From Azophilus sp965116165 (lineage in GTDB: Bacteria; Pseudomonadota; Gammaproteobacteria; Pseudomonadales; Azotimanducaceae), in assembly GCA_965116165.1 (NCBI GenBank), contig OZ220484.1, positions 2,604,001 to 2,668,000 on the forward strand: 64,000 nucleotides of DNA. The letters run 5' to 3'. How positions within the stretch are numbered: position 1 is the first letter of the stretch; each line of letters starts with the position of its first letter. The notes under the pieces were generated by a model that was given only the letters and a program-made list of their open reading frames with translations, searched no databases and was not told the DNA's origin. A program made the translations under genes and the position numbers. This document shows positions 1 through 8,258 of this stretch, one piece after another.

Positions 1-248
1 GAGTTGCTGGTTACCTTGTCGATGCCGTCGAGGCCCTCAAGCGCCTGCTCGATGCGCACCGCCACGCCGAGCTCCGCGTCCTCCGGTGTTGCCCCGCGCA
101 GTCGCACGCTCACCAAGATGCTATCCGGCTCGAATTCCGGGAACACCTCGATCGCGGTTTCGTACAGCAGCGAATAACCGCCGAGCACCAGCACCGTCAC
201 CATCAGCAGGTTGGCGGCGACATGGTTGCGCGCGAACCAGGCGATCAC
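1..248 (-). CDS. RND efflux permease, N-terminal part (runs off window)
   Basis: Only the first ~82 residues are present. The product would be the inner-membrane proton-driven permease of a tripartite efflux pump. The reading starts at a GTG (complement of 246-248) and gives MIAWFARNHVAANLLM, a first transmembrane helix, then a periplasmic stretch with EVFPEFEPDSILVSVRLRG and a TPEDAE motif, which is the usual RND porter-domain opening. The GTG overlaps the TGA of the upstream adaptor gene by 4 nt (GTGA), so translation is probably coupled. The order TolC-like, adaptor, permease is typical of such operons. The substrate cannot be inferred. Confidence 0.85.
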   Translation of the reverse strand, partial: MIAWFARNHVAANLLMVTVLVLGGYSLLYETAIEVFPEFEPDSILVSVRLRGATPEDAELGVAVRIEQALEGLDGIDKVTSN

Positions 249-1621
249 CGGCCGGCCCTCGTTTCCCTTTGCTTGCGCGCGCCGTCGTTGGCGACCCGTA
301 CCGGCGTCCCGGAAGTGACCTGACCCAACGGCGTGATAACCAGGGTGTCTCCCGCGGCCACCCCGGCGCTCACCAGCGCATCCACCCCATTCTGCCAGGC
401 GATTTCGATGGGGCGTCGTTGCAGTTCTCCGTCTTCGACGACATAGACATACGAGTTCTGATAGATCGTTTCCACTGGAATGACGAGGGCGCCGGCAAGA
501 CGCCGGCCAGTGATCTCCGCCGTGACGTATTCGCCAATCTTCAACGGTCGCCGGGTGCCACTGTCCCAGGGCCCGTCCATGTTGTCGGACCTTGCCGCAT
601 CGCTGCTCCGTGCCCCGTCCATGCCGTCTGGTCTTGCCGCACCGCTGCTCCGCGCCCCGTCCCCGCCGTCTGGCCCCGCCGTGCCGCTACCCCCCGGTTC
701 ACCCGTGCCGCCGGGCACTTCGGCGTCGCGCCTCCCCAGCCCGCCTGTGCTATGAGAGCTTGCCGCGCCGAAGGGATCGGAGACTTGGGCGACGATGTGC
801 AGTTGCCGGGCGGTCTCGTCGATGGCCCCCTCGGTGCGCACGATGCGGCCTTCCCAGACATTGGCCTCGCCGAGCTCGGACCATAGCTTGACGGGCAGTC
901 CCTGGGCGGTGCCCGACTCGGGCAGTTCGATAAAGGGCAGGTCGGCGTTGCGCAACGGCAGTCGTATCTCAACGTAGTCGGTCGCATAGACTTCGGCCAG
1001 CGCCGTGCCCATGCCCACCACTTGGCCGCGATCCGCAAGTTGCGTGAGAACGCGCCCGTCGAAGGGTGCTCGCACCCGGGTTCTTTCGAGCGCCAGTTGC
1101 GCCTTGGCGAGTGCCGAGCGCCTGGAGATCACGCGCGCCTGCGCGGCCTGTAATTGCGGTTTGCGCAACACCAGATCGGACGGCGATTCGTTCGGGTCGC
1201 CGATCCGGCGCCAGTCGGTCAAGGCCTGCTCGGAACGCGCCGATTCCTGGGCTTCGGCTTGGAGGGCATCCATCAACGCCGCTTCGGCGATCTTCACATC
1301 CGCCTCGTAGTCTCGCGGATCGATGGTCACCAGGGTGTCGCCCTCCGCGAAGAACCCGCCCGGTCGGAACCCAGGCGCTATGGCCACGATTTGGCCGCCG
1401 ACCTGCGCGACCAGCCTGCTTTGCGTGCGCGGTTGCACGGTGCCGTAGCTGGCAACCGACACCCGATAGTCCCTTGGTGCGACGGTTACGGTTTCCACGA
1501 CTGTCTGCGGGCCGTCGGGGGGGCCGGTGCGTTGCATCTCGGGTGGGTTGCCGAGCACGAGGAAGCCTACGCCGACCAGAACGGCCAGAATGATCAAAGG
1601 CATGGCGAGACGCAGCGCCAT
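245..1621 (-). CDS. RND efflux periplasmic adaptor (membrane fusion protein)
   Basis: A 458-residue adaptor that would bridge the inner-membrane permease and the outer-membrane channel. Residues ~5-25 form a single N-terminal hydrophobic anchor. A lipoyl-like half motif (VGGQIVAIAPGFRPGG, ~75-90) is followed by an alpha-hairpin rich in Ala/Gln/Glu (~110-180) and the second lipoyl half (RVRAPFDGRVLTQLADRGQVV, split here by description only, ~183-203). A beta-barrel and membrane-proximal domain follow. Unusually, ~75 residues of Gly/Ser/Asp/Ala-rich sequence (about 287-357) with repeated RSS-AAR-D-MDG units interrupt the beta-barrel region. It lies 3 nt downstream of the channel gene and overlaps the permease by 4 nt. 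Confidence 0.9.
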   Translation of the reverse strand: MALRLAMPLIILAVLVGVGFLVLGNPPEMQRTGPPDGPQTVVETVTVAPRDYRVSVASYGTVQPRTQSRLVAQVGGQIVAIAPGFRPGGFFAEGDTLVTIDPRDYEADVKIAEAALMDALQAEAQESARSEQALTDWRRIGDPNESPSDLVLRKPQLQAAQARVISRRSALAKAQLALERTRVRAPFDGRVLTQLADRGQVVGMGTALAEVYATDYVEIRLPLRNADLPFIELPESGTAQGLPVKLWSELGEANVWEGRIVRTEGAIDETARQLHIVAQVSDPFGAASSHSTGGLGRRDAEVPGGTGEPGGSGTAGPDGGDGARSSGAARPDGMDGARSSDAARSDNMDGPWDSGTRRPLKIGEYVTAEITGRRLAGALVIPVETIYQNSYVYVVEDGELQRRPIEIAWQNGVDALVSAGVAAGDTLVITPLGQVTSGTPVRVANDGARKQRETRAGR

Positions 1622-1624
1622 CGC

Positions 1625-2971
1625 TCAGAAATCTCCGCCCAGCGCCAGCAGCAGGGCAACCCGGTTCTGCAGTAGCTCGTTGCGCAGGCGGATCAACGAT
1701 GATTGGGCGTCGAAGGCGCGTCGTTGCGATTCCAATACGGTGATATAGCCGACCAGCCCCCGTTGATAGAGACCGCGGGCCAGATCCAGGGCGGCCTCGG
1801 CACTGGTTTGGGCTTGGTGGATCGCCTCGTGCCGGTCGGCGAGGTTCAGGGCGCGGCTGAGTTCCGTCTCCACCTGTGCAATTGCCCGATAGACCGTCTC
1901 GAGATACTGCCGCTCCAGTTGCGCAACCCGCAGTTTGGCTTGTTCATGCAGCGCGTCCAGCCGCCCGCCCTGGAACAGGGGTTGTGTGAGGCTCGCGGCG
2001 ACGGTCCAGGCCAGGGCGCCGCCACTCAGCAGGTCGCCCACACCACCCTTGCTGTCGCGGGCATTGGCGGTCAGGCTCAGGGCGGGGAAGCGTTTCTTGT
2101 GCGCCACGGCTAGGCCCGCATCCGCCGCCAGCAGTTGGAACCAGGCCTGTTGGATGTCCGGGCGGCGCCGCAGCAGGTCGGCGGGGACTCCGGTGCCGAC
2201 CGGCACAGCCTGGTGTGGCAGCCGCTCGCCGGCGGCGAAGCGCCCGTTCGGATAGTCGGCGAGCAGCAGTTGTAGGTTCGCGACCGCCCGCATCCGCTCT
2301 TGGCGTTGGTTTGCCGCGTTGGCCCTTTCCCGTTCCAGTGTGTTGCGGGCCAGATAGACATCCAGGGCATCGTTTAGGCCGCTCCGATAGCCGCTTTCGA
2401 TGACATCAAGCGACTGGATAAGATTGGCAAGGCGTCGGTCAAGCAATTCTTGGAGTTGCAGCGCCGCCGCGGCATTGTAGTGGGCGCTGACGACGGCGGC
2501 CGCAAGGTTCTGCTCCGCGGCCCGATAGCGGGCCTCCTCCACCGCCAGGCCGAGAAGTGCTTCCCTTTCCTCGTCTCCGAGGGCGCCCCACAGGTCGAGG
2601 GGCGCGTTCAGCGCGGCGCTCAGGTTGAACTGTTCGGTGACCGCCGCCGATGGGGACGCTCGTTGACGCTGGCCGGCCAGCCCCAGATTCAGGTTGGGCA
2701 GCCGCGCCGCGTGCGCCAGCCTTGCCCGCTGCCGGGCGCTTGCGACGAGCGCTCGCTGCTGCGCTAGAGCATAGTTGTCCGCAATGGCCCGGCTCACGAG
2801 CTCCGACAGGTACGGATCGTTGAACGTTGACAGCCAGGCCTGCGCGACCTCGCCCTCGCCGGGCTGCTGCCACCTAGCCGGCAATTCCGCGTCGAGCGGC
2901 GGTGTGCGCGGCTCGGTGGCGCAACCGACGATCAGCGGCACCGAGGCCAGGAGGATGCGAAGTTTGAACAA
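1625..2971 (-). CDS. TolC/NodT-family outer-membrane efflux lipoprotein
   Basis: A 448-residue outer-membrane channel of a tripartite pump. The N-terminus has a lipoprotein signal with a lipobox ending LIVGC (Cys17), so it should be lipid-anchored. Two repeated halves rich in Ala/Leu/Gln/Arg heptads follow, including NYALAQQRALVASARQRARLA (read in two parts, ~66-86) and ALDLARGLYQRGLVGYITVLE near the C-terminus, both characteristic of the outer-membrane factor family. Length is typical for NodT. It is the first gene of the three-gene efflux operon. No transcriptional regulator is visible upstream. Confidence 0.9.
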   Translation of the reverse strand: MFKLRILLASVPLIVGCATEPRTPPLDAELPARWQQPGEGEVAQAWLSTFNDPYLSELVSRAIADNYALAQQRALVASARQRARLAHAARLPNLNLGLAGQRQRASPSAAVTEQFNLSAALNAPLDLWGALGDEEREALLGLAVEEARYRAAEQNLAAAVVSAHYNAAAALQLQELLDRRLANLIQSLDVIESGYRSGLNDALDVYLARNTLERERANAANQRQERMRAVANLQLLLADYPNGRFAAGERLPHQAVPVGTGVPADLLRRRPDIQQAWFQLLAADAGLAVAHKKRFPALSLTANARDSKGGVGDLLSGGALAWTVAASLTQPLFQGGRLDALHEQAKLRVAQLERQYLETVYRAIAQVETELSRALNLADRHEAIHQAQTSAEAALDLARGLYQRGLVGYITVLESQRRAFDAQSSLIRLRNELLQNRVALLLALGGDF

Positions 2972-3083
2972 GTGCGCCTTTCCGTTTTACATGCCCTTTG
3001 GGGTATCCGGTCGCCCATCGCGACGAGTTTGGATTGGAATGCTATCTTAGCGCGAAAGGGCGCGGTAAGACGGGCTAGGGGGA

Positions 3084-3371
3084 GTGTGGAGTTTTATTCA
3101 TGACGAATCGCGAACGGGTATTGGCGTTGGTGCGCTCCGAGCCGGGCGGCCCCATGTCGTGAAAATTAAGCCCTTTAGCGAACGTCGCATCAAGATTGAT
3201 GGTGGATGGGTGTATCAAGCCAAGGGCGGCAAATCAGGTGCACCGCGTCCCTACCTCAAGGAGTCGAACGCGGAAGCTGTTTCTGCCTTTGAGTTTAAGG
3301 GCAGGGGAATTGTTATTCCAATCGATGGCGGTTTTGGGATTTTCCTGAGCGACAACGCGGTACTTGATTAG
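3084..3371 (+). CDS. Hypothetical small protein or remnant
   Basis: A 95-codon open frame between the efflux operon and the repeat at 3403. I do not recognise it. The C-terminal two thirds (VKIKPFSERRIKIDGGWVYQ then FKGRGIVIPIDGGFGIFLSD) look like a small beta-rich domain. A second ATG at 3100 in another frame opens MTNRERVLALVRSEPG, which resembles the start of a small winged-helix protein, and meets a stop after 21 codons. The region may therefore be a frameshifted gene. No good ribosome-binding site is visible. Confidence 0.3.
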   Translation: MWSFIHDESRTGIGVGALRAGRPHVVKIKPFSERRIKIDGGWVYQAKGGKSGAPRPYLKESNAEAVSAFEFKGRGIVIPIDGGFGIFLSDNAVLD

Positions 3372-3402
3372 GGCTTGGTGGCTTTTGCTGCACAATTTCC
3401 CA

Positions 3403-3504
3403 AGGAAAGTCTGAACAATTCGATAGGGCAGCACTTGGCTATTCGTAAGCTATTGATTTTATTAAACAGGATGTCCCAATTACAGAATTAATCAGAGGTT
3501 CCCT
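3403..3504 (+). repeat. MITE-like repeat, family A, copy 1
   Basis: About 102 bp with imperfect terminal inverted repeats: left end AGGAAAGTCTGAACAATTC, right end read backwards AGGGAACCTCTGATTAAT. The centre carries CGTAAGCTATTGATTTTATT. Copies lie at 11059-11160 (opposite orientation) and 12999-13101 (same orientation). It holds no open frame, so it is probably a non-autonomous element moved by an unseen transposase. Its right end supplies the last bases of the csb2 stop codon. Confidence 0.8.
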
Positions 3505-5044
3505 AAGATTGGTCCTGCACAGCACCGAACAGTCCGAGGCCGAAGTGGGAAGAATGGCCAAGCGAGATGGGGCCACAGACAGGCATATCGAATGTAAGCG
3601 ATACGCGATAGGCTCGCCTTTGGTTGTTCGTGGGACCATCGGGATAGCGCCGCGGTCGATGTACTCGGATCCATTCGGTGGATCGATCACGAATTTGGAT
3701 ATCTACTCCCGCCGTATCGTATCCTTGCCGAGAGAGTTCGAGGCGAAGCTGCTCTGCGGGTGATTCCCCGGGCTTTATCCGGCCTTTTCGGTCGTACACA
3801 TAGCGCGGTGGGACGTAGGGCGTGATCGCTTTCCAGTGCCTATGGGCCTGGTTTCCAAAACCGGCTGGAGGCGGCACCTGCGAATCCAGAGGTACGAGCC
3901 GCACGGTCCATGGGTCCGTTGCTCCGGCTCTGGCGAACGAGAGCGGAAGCTCCTGTTCGGCCGCGTTCAAGATGGCGAGTTGCTCTTCGTCGGTGAACGG
4001 CTGCTCACGCCAGACCAACAATCTTTCTGCTTGGTTTGTTTCTTGGTCGAAGAGAATTCCGAATCTGGCGTGTGGATGTTGATGATCTTGCAATGGTGAT
4101 CCGTCCACCTCCTTACCGGTGAGCAGGCGTGCGGCTTCCCGCCGTGCGGTACTTGCATGTTGCCAACTTCCCGCGAGGAATTTTCGGATGACACGTCCGC
4201 GGAAGCGTTGGGTCATGACGACGATGGAATTTGGTGGCGGGCTGACCCGTGTGCCGATGGCGAACTGAATGAGGCGCGTCGGCTTCCTCTTCCTTGGCCT
4301 TGAGCGGGGCAGCTTCACTGGCGGTTTGGCGGGGCGTTTGGCATACAGCCAACGCGCTCCGGGAGGCACGGTCGAGTTCGCGACCGACGGGTCGTCCGTG
4401 ACCGCCTGAACCTGCGAGAGAGTGGCGTCTCCCATCGGGACAAGCACCGGGACGGAACCCGACGAGGGCACTTGCTCCAATACGCAGTTGATGTCCGTGT
4501 CGCTTGGCAGCTTCTCGACGCGCTGGATTTCAGTGATCGCCTCCGCCCGTCCAAAATAGGTCATCCGCTTCAGGCAGGCATCAAGCAAGCCGAGGTGCTC
4601 CTTTGACCACGCATGGCCTTCCACAACCCACCATACGATGCCGGTATCCGGGACCGCCCTTGAGCTGCCCACCACCCAGAAATTGTCTTGTACCAAGGTT
4701 GGTCGGTAAGTTCGCTTGGCATTGACATGTTTTTTCTTCCAGTCCGGGGGGTCGAATTCAAATTTTGCTGGCTGATATTGCCGCAGCCCCGGGCCACGCC
4801 AACTGAACGGCGGCAGACACCAACTGAATGTGCTCGTACGGAAAGCCTCAACCAACGAATCGCGCCATGCATGGCATTGGACTTCCCGTTCCCGTTCCAA
4901 TTGATGGGACTTTGCAAGAATGGCGCGAAGCAATCGCCAAGGACTCGGTGGCCATTCCCCGTGAGGATCCTCGAACGGGAAGACGCGCCATGGATTCGCG
5001 TGGAACCGCCCGAGAGGAAATGTCTGACGAAGTACTACTCGCAC
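3503..5044 (-). CDS. csb2: Type I-G CRISPR protein Csb2 (Cas5/Cas6-like)
   Basis: A 513-residue RAMP-fold protein of the type I-G (former I-U) effector complex. In this subtype Csb2 is regarded as a Cas5-like subunit carrying a Cas6-like crRNA-processing part. The N-terminus shows the family signature GRFHANPWRVFPFEDPHG followed by EWPPSPWRLLRA (~12-40). The C-terminal third has a Gly/His-rich RAMP region ending CGPISLGHSSHFGLGLF. It starts at GTG 5044, 12 nt after csb1, and is last in the operon. The TAG stop lies at the inner edge of the MITE-like repeat, so the repeat may have trimmed the original C-terminus by a few residues. Confidence 0.9.
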   Translation of the reverse strand: MRVVLRQTFPLGRFHANPWRVFPFEDPHGEWPPSPWRLLRAILAKSHQLEREREVQCHAWRDSLVEAFRTSTFSWCLPPFSWRGPGLRQYQPAKFEFDPPDWKKKHVNAKRTYRPTLVQDNFWVVGSSRAVPDTGIVWWVVEGHAWSKEHLGLLDACLKRMTYFGRAEAITEIQRVEKLPSDTDINCVLEQVPSSGSVPVLVPMGDATLSQVQAVTDDPSVANSTVPPGARWLYAKRPAKPPVKLPRSRPRKRKPTRLIQFAIGTRVSPPPNSIVVMTQRFRGRVIRKFLAGSWQHASTARREAARLLTGKEVDGSPLQDHQHPHARFGILFDQETNQAERLLVWREQPFTDEEQLAILNAAEQELPLSFARAGATDPWTVRLVPLDSQVPPPAGFGNQAHRHWKAITPYVPPRYVYDRKGRIKPGESPAEQLRLELSRQGYDTAGVDIQIRDRSTEWIRVHRPRRYPDGPTNNQRRAYRVSLTFDMPVCGPISLGHSSHFGLGLFGAVQDQS

Positions 5045-5056
5045 CGAAAGGACTCG

Positions 5057-6157
5057 TCAGGCATCTATATCTTGTTCGTCTTGGGAATCAGAGTCGTCCG
5101 CTGTTTCATTTGCACCGGCTCGGAATAGATCCTCCGCTCTCCAATAAACCTGCGTTACGGGCGAGTCTTCGAAGCCCGCCCTTCCGATAGCCGACTGGAT
5201 ATTGACTGGATACAGCTCGACGGGCTCCTTGTAGCCGCGAATGCGTAGTTCGCGAAGCTCAAGATCACAATTGCTTCTATAGCGGAATGGCCCCCGCAGA
5301 AGACGCTCGATTTTCCACAACGCGAGAGCCAGAAGGAATTCCTTCTGCGCACCGTTCAGGCCGCGGTCTCCCCGGCCGAATGACCGAAGCAGCGCGAGGT
5401 CGATGACGAACGTAGCCTTGATCTTGCTGGCCGTCTCCTCGTCAACGGAGAAGATCGGTTGTCCCGACGATGTCTTTCCGAGCTTGTCGAACTTGACACC
5501 GGAGCTTCGCACCCGGGAAGCGCCGAATGCTTCGAGATGCGCGGTCAGCATTCTCGGCAGCTTGATTCCCATGGCAGGGAAGAGTACCCCGTGAACGAGC
5601 GAGTTCGGATCGTAGCCGAAGATCGTCGAAAAGACCGACCACCACTGCTCTGGGAGCGGATGGGACTTCTTGCCAAGATCCTTTATTCCAAATTTTTCTC
5701 GGAGTACATCAACAAACTTTTGGTGGTTGCCTGCAAGAATGCCGTCAAGGAAGTAGGTCGAGGCCAACCGATGCCCCTCCGAGAGCGTTGTGACAACAAG
5801 TTCCTTCGGTATTTCATCACTATCTGTAACATTCGGCCACTTACTGACCGGGCACTCAATGTTCCGGCACTCGACATAGGGCATTCCGGCGAGGTCATCC
5901 GCCAGATCTAAGGAATGTTCGCTCGCCAAGCACACGGTTTCCAAGTGATTCGCCATGCTTGCCGCGCTGTCTACGATGCAGACTTTCTGCACACTGTCAT
6001 CGGGACGCGGCGCATCGTAGATGACGTGACCGATCTCGGGGAAACCCGCCGGTTGGAATCGATCCAACCCCGAAGCTGGCTTAAGACTCGCGTGCAGGGT
6101 CAAGCGAAGATCCGTGCCATTCAGTAGCGCGGACGGATCCAGCGGATGGTCGATCAT
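5057..6157 (-). CDS. csb1: Type I-G CRISPR protein Csb1 (Cas7-like backbone)
   Basis: The predicted crRNA-backbone subunit of the type I-G complex, 366 residues. I chose the ATG at 6157 (MIDHPLDPSALLNG) because GAGGAG lies 6-11 nt upstream. A longer open frame reaches 6232 but would overlap csx17. Family features are LTLHASLKPASGLDRFQPAG near the start, DSAASMANHLE (~60), the GIKLPRML segment (~215) and the AFGASRVRSSGVKFD region. It starts 10 nt after csx17 ends and is followed 12 nt later by csb2, which fits one transcript. The Asp-rich C-terminus (DDSDSQDEQDIDA) is not informative. Confidence 0.92.
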   Translation of the reverse strand: MIDHPLDPSALLNGTDLRLTLHASLKPASGLDRFQPAGFPEIGHVIYDAPRPDDSVQKVCIVDSAASMANHLETVCLASEHSLDLADDLAGMPYVECRNIECPVSKWPNVTDSDEIPKELVVTTLSEGHRLASTYFLDGILAGNHQKFVDVLREKFGIKDLGKKSHPLPEQWWSVFSTIFGYDPNSLVHGVLFPAMGIKLPRMLTAHLEAFGASRVRSSGVKFDKLGKTSSGQPIFSVDEETASKIKATFVIDLALLRSFGRGDRGLNGAQKEFLLALALWKIERLLRGPFRYRSNCDLELRELRIRGYKEPVELYPVNIQSAIGRAGFEDSPVTQVYWRAEDLFRAGANETADDSDSQDEQDIDA

Positions 6158-6167
6158 GTGTATCTCC

Positions 6168-8258
6168 TCATGTTTGACTGGATTTGGATGGTGAGCGCCA
6201 ACGCCGGAATACGGCGAGAACTTGTTTGTCACGAACCGGGATGATCAAGGCCGCCAGCAGGCGACTCGGATCGGTTCCGGCAGGCAGGACATTGAAGTCG
6301 GCAAGTGTCACGCCCGCGGAACGGTATGCTGCCAAGGCCGCTTCCGCCGCAGCATTCAGGTTGCCATGGCGCAGCATGGCGACAACACATCCGAAGGAAG
6401 CACAGGTCGATACCCCTTCGGCCTGAATGCCGCTCTCGCGGAGGATTCGCCGGAACAGACAATCACTCGCGAGCGGGCGGAGCAGTGCATAGAGCGCCAG
6501 CGCACCGTCAACGGCTGGTCGAGCGCTGGTGAAGCTGCGCTGCACTTCCCTCGCTACCTCGCCGCTTGCATTGTCTCCCCAATCGAATACGCAAAGGCGA
6601 TCCAGCCACAGGCGTATTCGCTCTTCATCCACCTCGCCGGATAGCCACGCATGCACATCGTTGAGCGCCACCCGAATCGTGGCTCCGAATGGAGGCCGCG
6701 ATGCCGTTTTCTGCAATGCTTCCATGACACGCCTCTCGGCCATCGCACCCAAGTTCTCGGTCAAGTCGGCACCGCTCCAGATTCGACGGGCGGGTGTAGA
6801 CTCGGGGAACTCCCATTGCGATCCACCAGTCATCCTTCCCACGCCTGCGCCGAGACGGTAGGCGATGAATTGTGGACAAGTTGGCGTTGCCGCCATTGAG
6901 GATACCGCCAACGCCAAAAGGGCTTCTCGATCAGGCGGATGTTCTTGAAATAACTGCGTCGCCCACTGACCCGGTAACAATTGAAACCGAACCTTGGAAT
7001 TGCGAAATGTCCGATTCCGATCGACTTTAGCAAGCGCCTCGAATACCTGATCCACCACTGCCCAAGCTTGCTCGCTGCGAGCTTCATCTGGACGCACGGC
7101 GGCGAAGTCGACCAGCGCCTGCTCAAGTGGGCCGCGCACACCGGCAAATCGGTATTTCTGGCCATCCTTCCGATCCGATGGCAGTGCCTCGCGAAGTTCG
7201 ACGATCATTCGAATCGCCCGCATGGATGCGTTGTCTGGTGTCGTTTCCGGTACCGGAACAACGGTCGCCAAGCGGGACTCGAAGGTCTGTGCGCTCGTCG
7301 TATGAAGAAGCAGGAATCTACGGAACTCCGTGATACCGGCATCGACCCCCCGGTCCATGATTCCAGCGGCGAACGCTGCGGAGGAAATTGCGCCCTTGCC
7401 TCCAAGCTCTGCTCTTCCGCGCAAGAATAGCGACTTCAACTCGGGTGCTGTCATCGGCTGGTTCCAGATCGGAGCCCAGATTTCCGCATCGATGCGGCCA
7501 CCGTCACCGATACCCCTTGGCGCCATTGCTGTAGTAACGAATGGGAAGGCACCCGTCGGCTGCCGTCGGCTGCCCAGTTGCCGGGACGGACCACCGGCGA
7601 AATAAGACAGGCCCTCACAAGCCAGCGCCATTGCCCAAGGCGTGATTTCTCCCTTGCGAAAGGGTCTCCTTGTTCCATGGTTGTATATCTTGTTCGCCGC
7701 TCCAAACCATGATCCTGCACTGAAATCGCCAAGGTAGGTGCATGCTTCCCCATCCATAAAAGCTTTGAGGTCTGTGTTGAGCGAGTCTCTGCTCTGTCTG
7801 CGAGGTGGATTCTCAATGCAAGCGACGGCTTTGTGCCAACCCCGATCAAATTTTCGCTGCCCGGCATTTCCTCCGGTGCCAAGCAGGGGATTCATCTTAA
7901 CCCTGTCGCCAAGCGCCAGATGTGCTCCGAAGGCAAGCAGTAACCGCTCCTCCGCTTCCAAGGCACGCCAAAGCGCAGTCTGTCTTGAGACTTTCTTTTT
8001 CACATCCTTCTGCTTCGCCTCATCCCATGGTTTTTGGTACCGGGACCAACTGTTCTTTTGACCAATCTCGCTCACAAATTCGACGGTCTGTTCCAGTGTG
8101 GCAGGACCACCGACGAGGCAGAAAACTGCATGCTTCCAGACTGCCCTGACCCTCGGCCATTTCCGGGTAACGAGCGAGAATAGCCCGAGCGATGCGAGGT
8201 AGACGCCGAGCGAATCTGCTCTCAGCCCGTTGAGCCGGACGAAGGGAAGAACGTTCAC
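6168..8258 (-). CDS. csx17: Type I-G CRISPR protein Csx17 (large subunit)
   Basis: A 696-residue protein, probably the Cas8-like large subunit of the type I-G interference complex. The start is the GTG at 8258, overlapping the cas3 TGA by 4 nt (GTGA). It opens MNVLPFVRLNGLRADSLGVY then LASLGLFSLV, the Csx17 signature. The region around FVTTAMAPRGIGDGGRID and the sequence FRRFLLLHTTSAQTFESRL are also characteristic. The frame is open far upstream inside cas3, but that extension is only cas3 read in another frame. The csb1 gene follows after 10 nt. Confidence 0.92.
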   Translation of the reverse strand: MNVLPFVRLNGLRADSLGVYLASLGLFSLVTRKWPRVRAVWKHAVFCLVGGPATLEQTVEFVSEIGQKNSWSRYQKPWDEAKQKDVKKKVSRQTALWRALEAEERLLLAFGAHLALGDRVKMNPLLGTGGNAGQRKFDRGWHKAVACIENPPRRQSRDSLNTDLKAFMDGEACTYLGDFSAGSWFGAANKIYNHGTRRPFRKGEITPWAMALACEGLSYFAGGPSRQLGSRRQPTGAFPFVTTAMAPRGIGDGGRIDAEIWAPIWNQPMTAPELKSLFLRGRAELGGKGAISSAAFAAGIMDRGVDAGITEFRRFLLLHTTSAQTFESRLATVVPVPETTPDNASMRAIRMIVELREALPSDRKDGQKYRFAGVRGPLEQALVDFAAVRPDEARSEQAWAVVDQVFEALAKVDRNRTFRNSKVRFQLLPGQWATQLFQEHPPDREALLALAVSSMAATPTCPQFIAYRLGAGVGRMTGGSQWEFPESTPARRIWSGADLTENLGAMAERRVMEALQKTASRPPFGATIRVALNDVHAWLSGEVDEERIRLWLDRLCVFDWGDNASGEVAREVQRSFTSARPAVDGALALYALLRPLASDCLFRRILRESGIQAEGVSTCASFGCVVAMLRHGNLNAAAEAALAAYRSAGVTLADFNVLPAGTDPSRLLAALIIPVRDKQVLAVFRRWRSPSKSSQT

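Noticed and set aside
86..886. Plus-strand open frames opposite the efflux adaptor
   Set aside because: They are GC-rich shadow frames with no family similarity; the minus-strand efflux genes explain the region.
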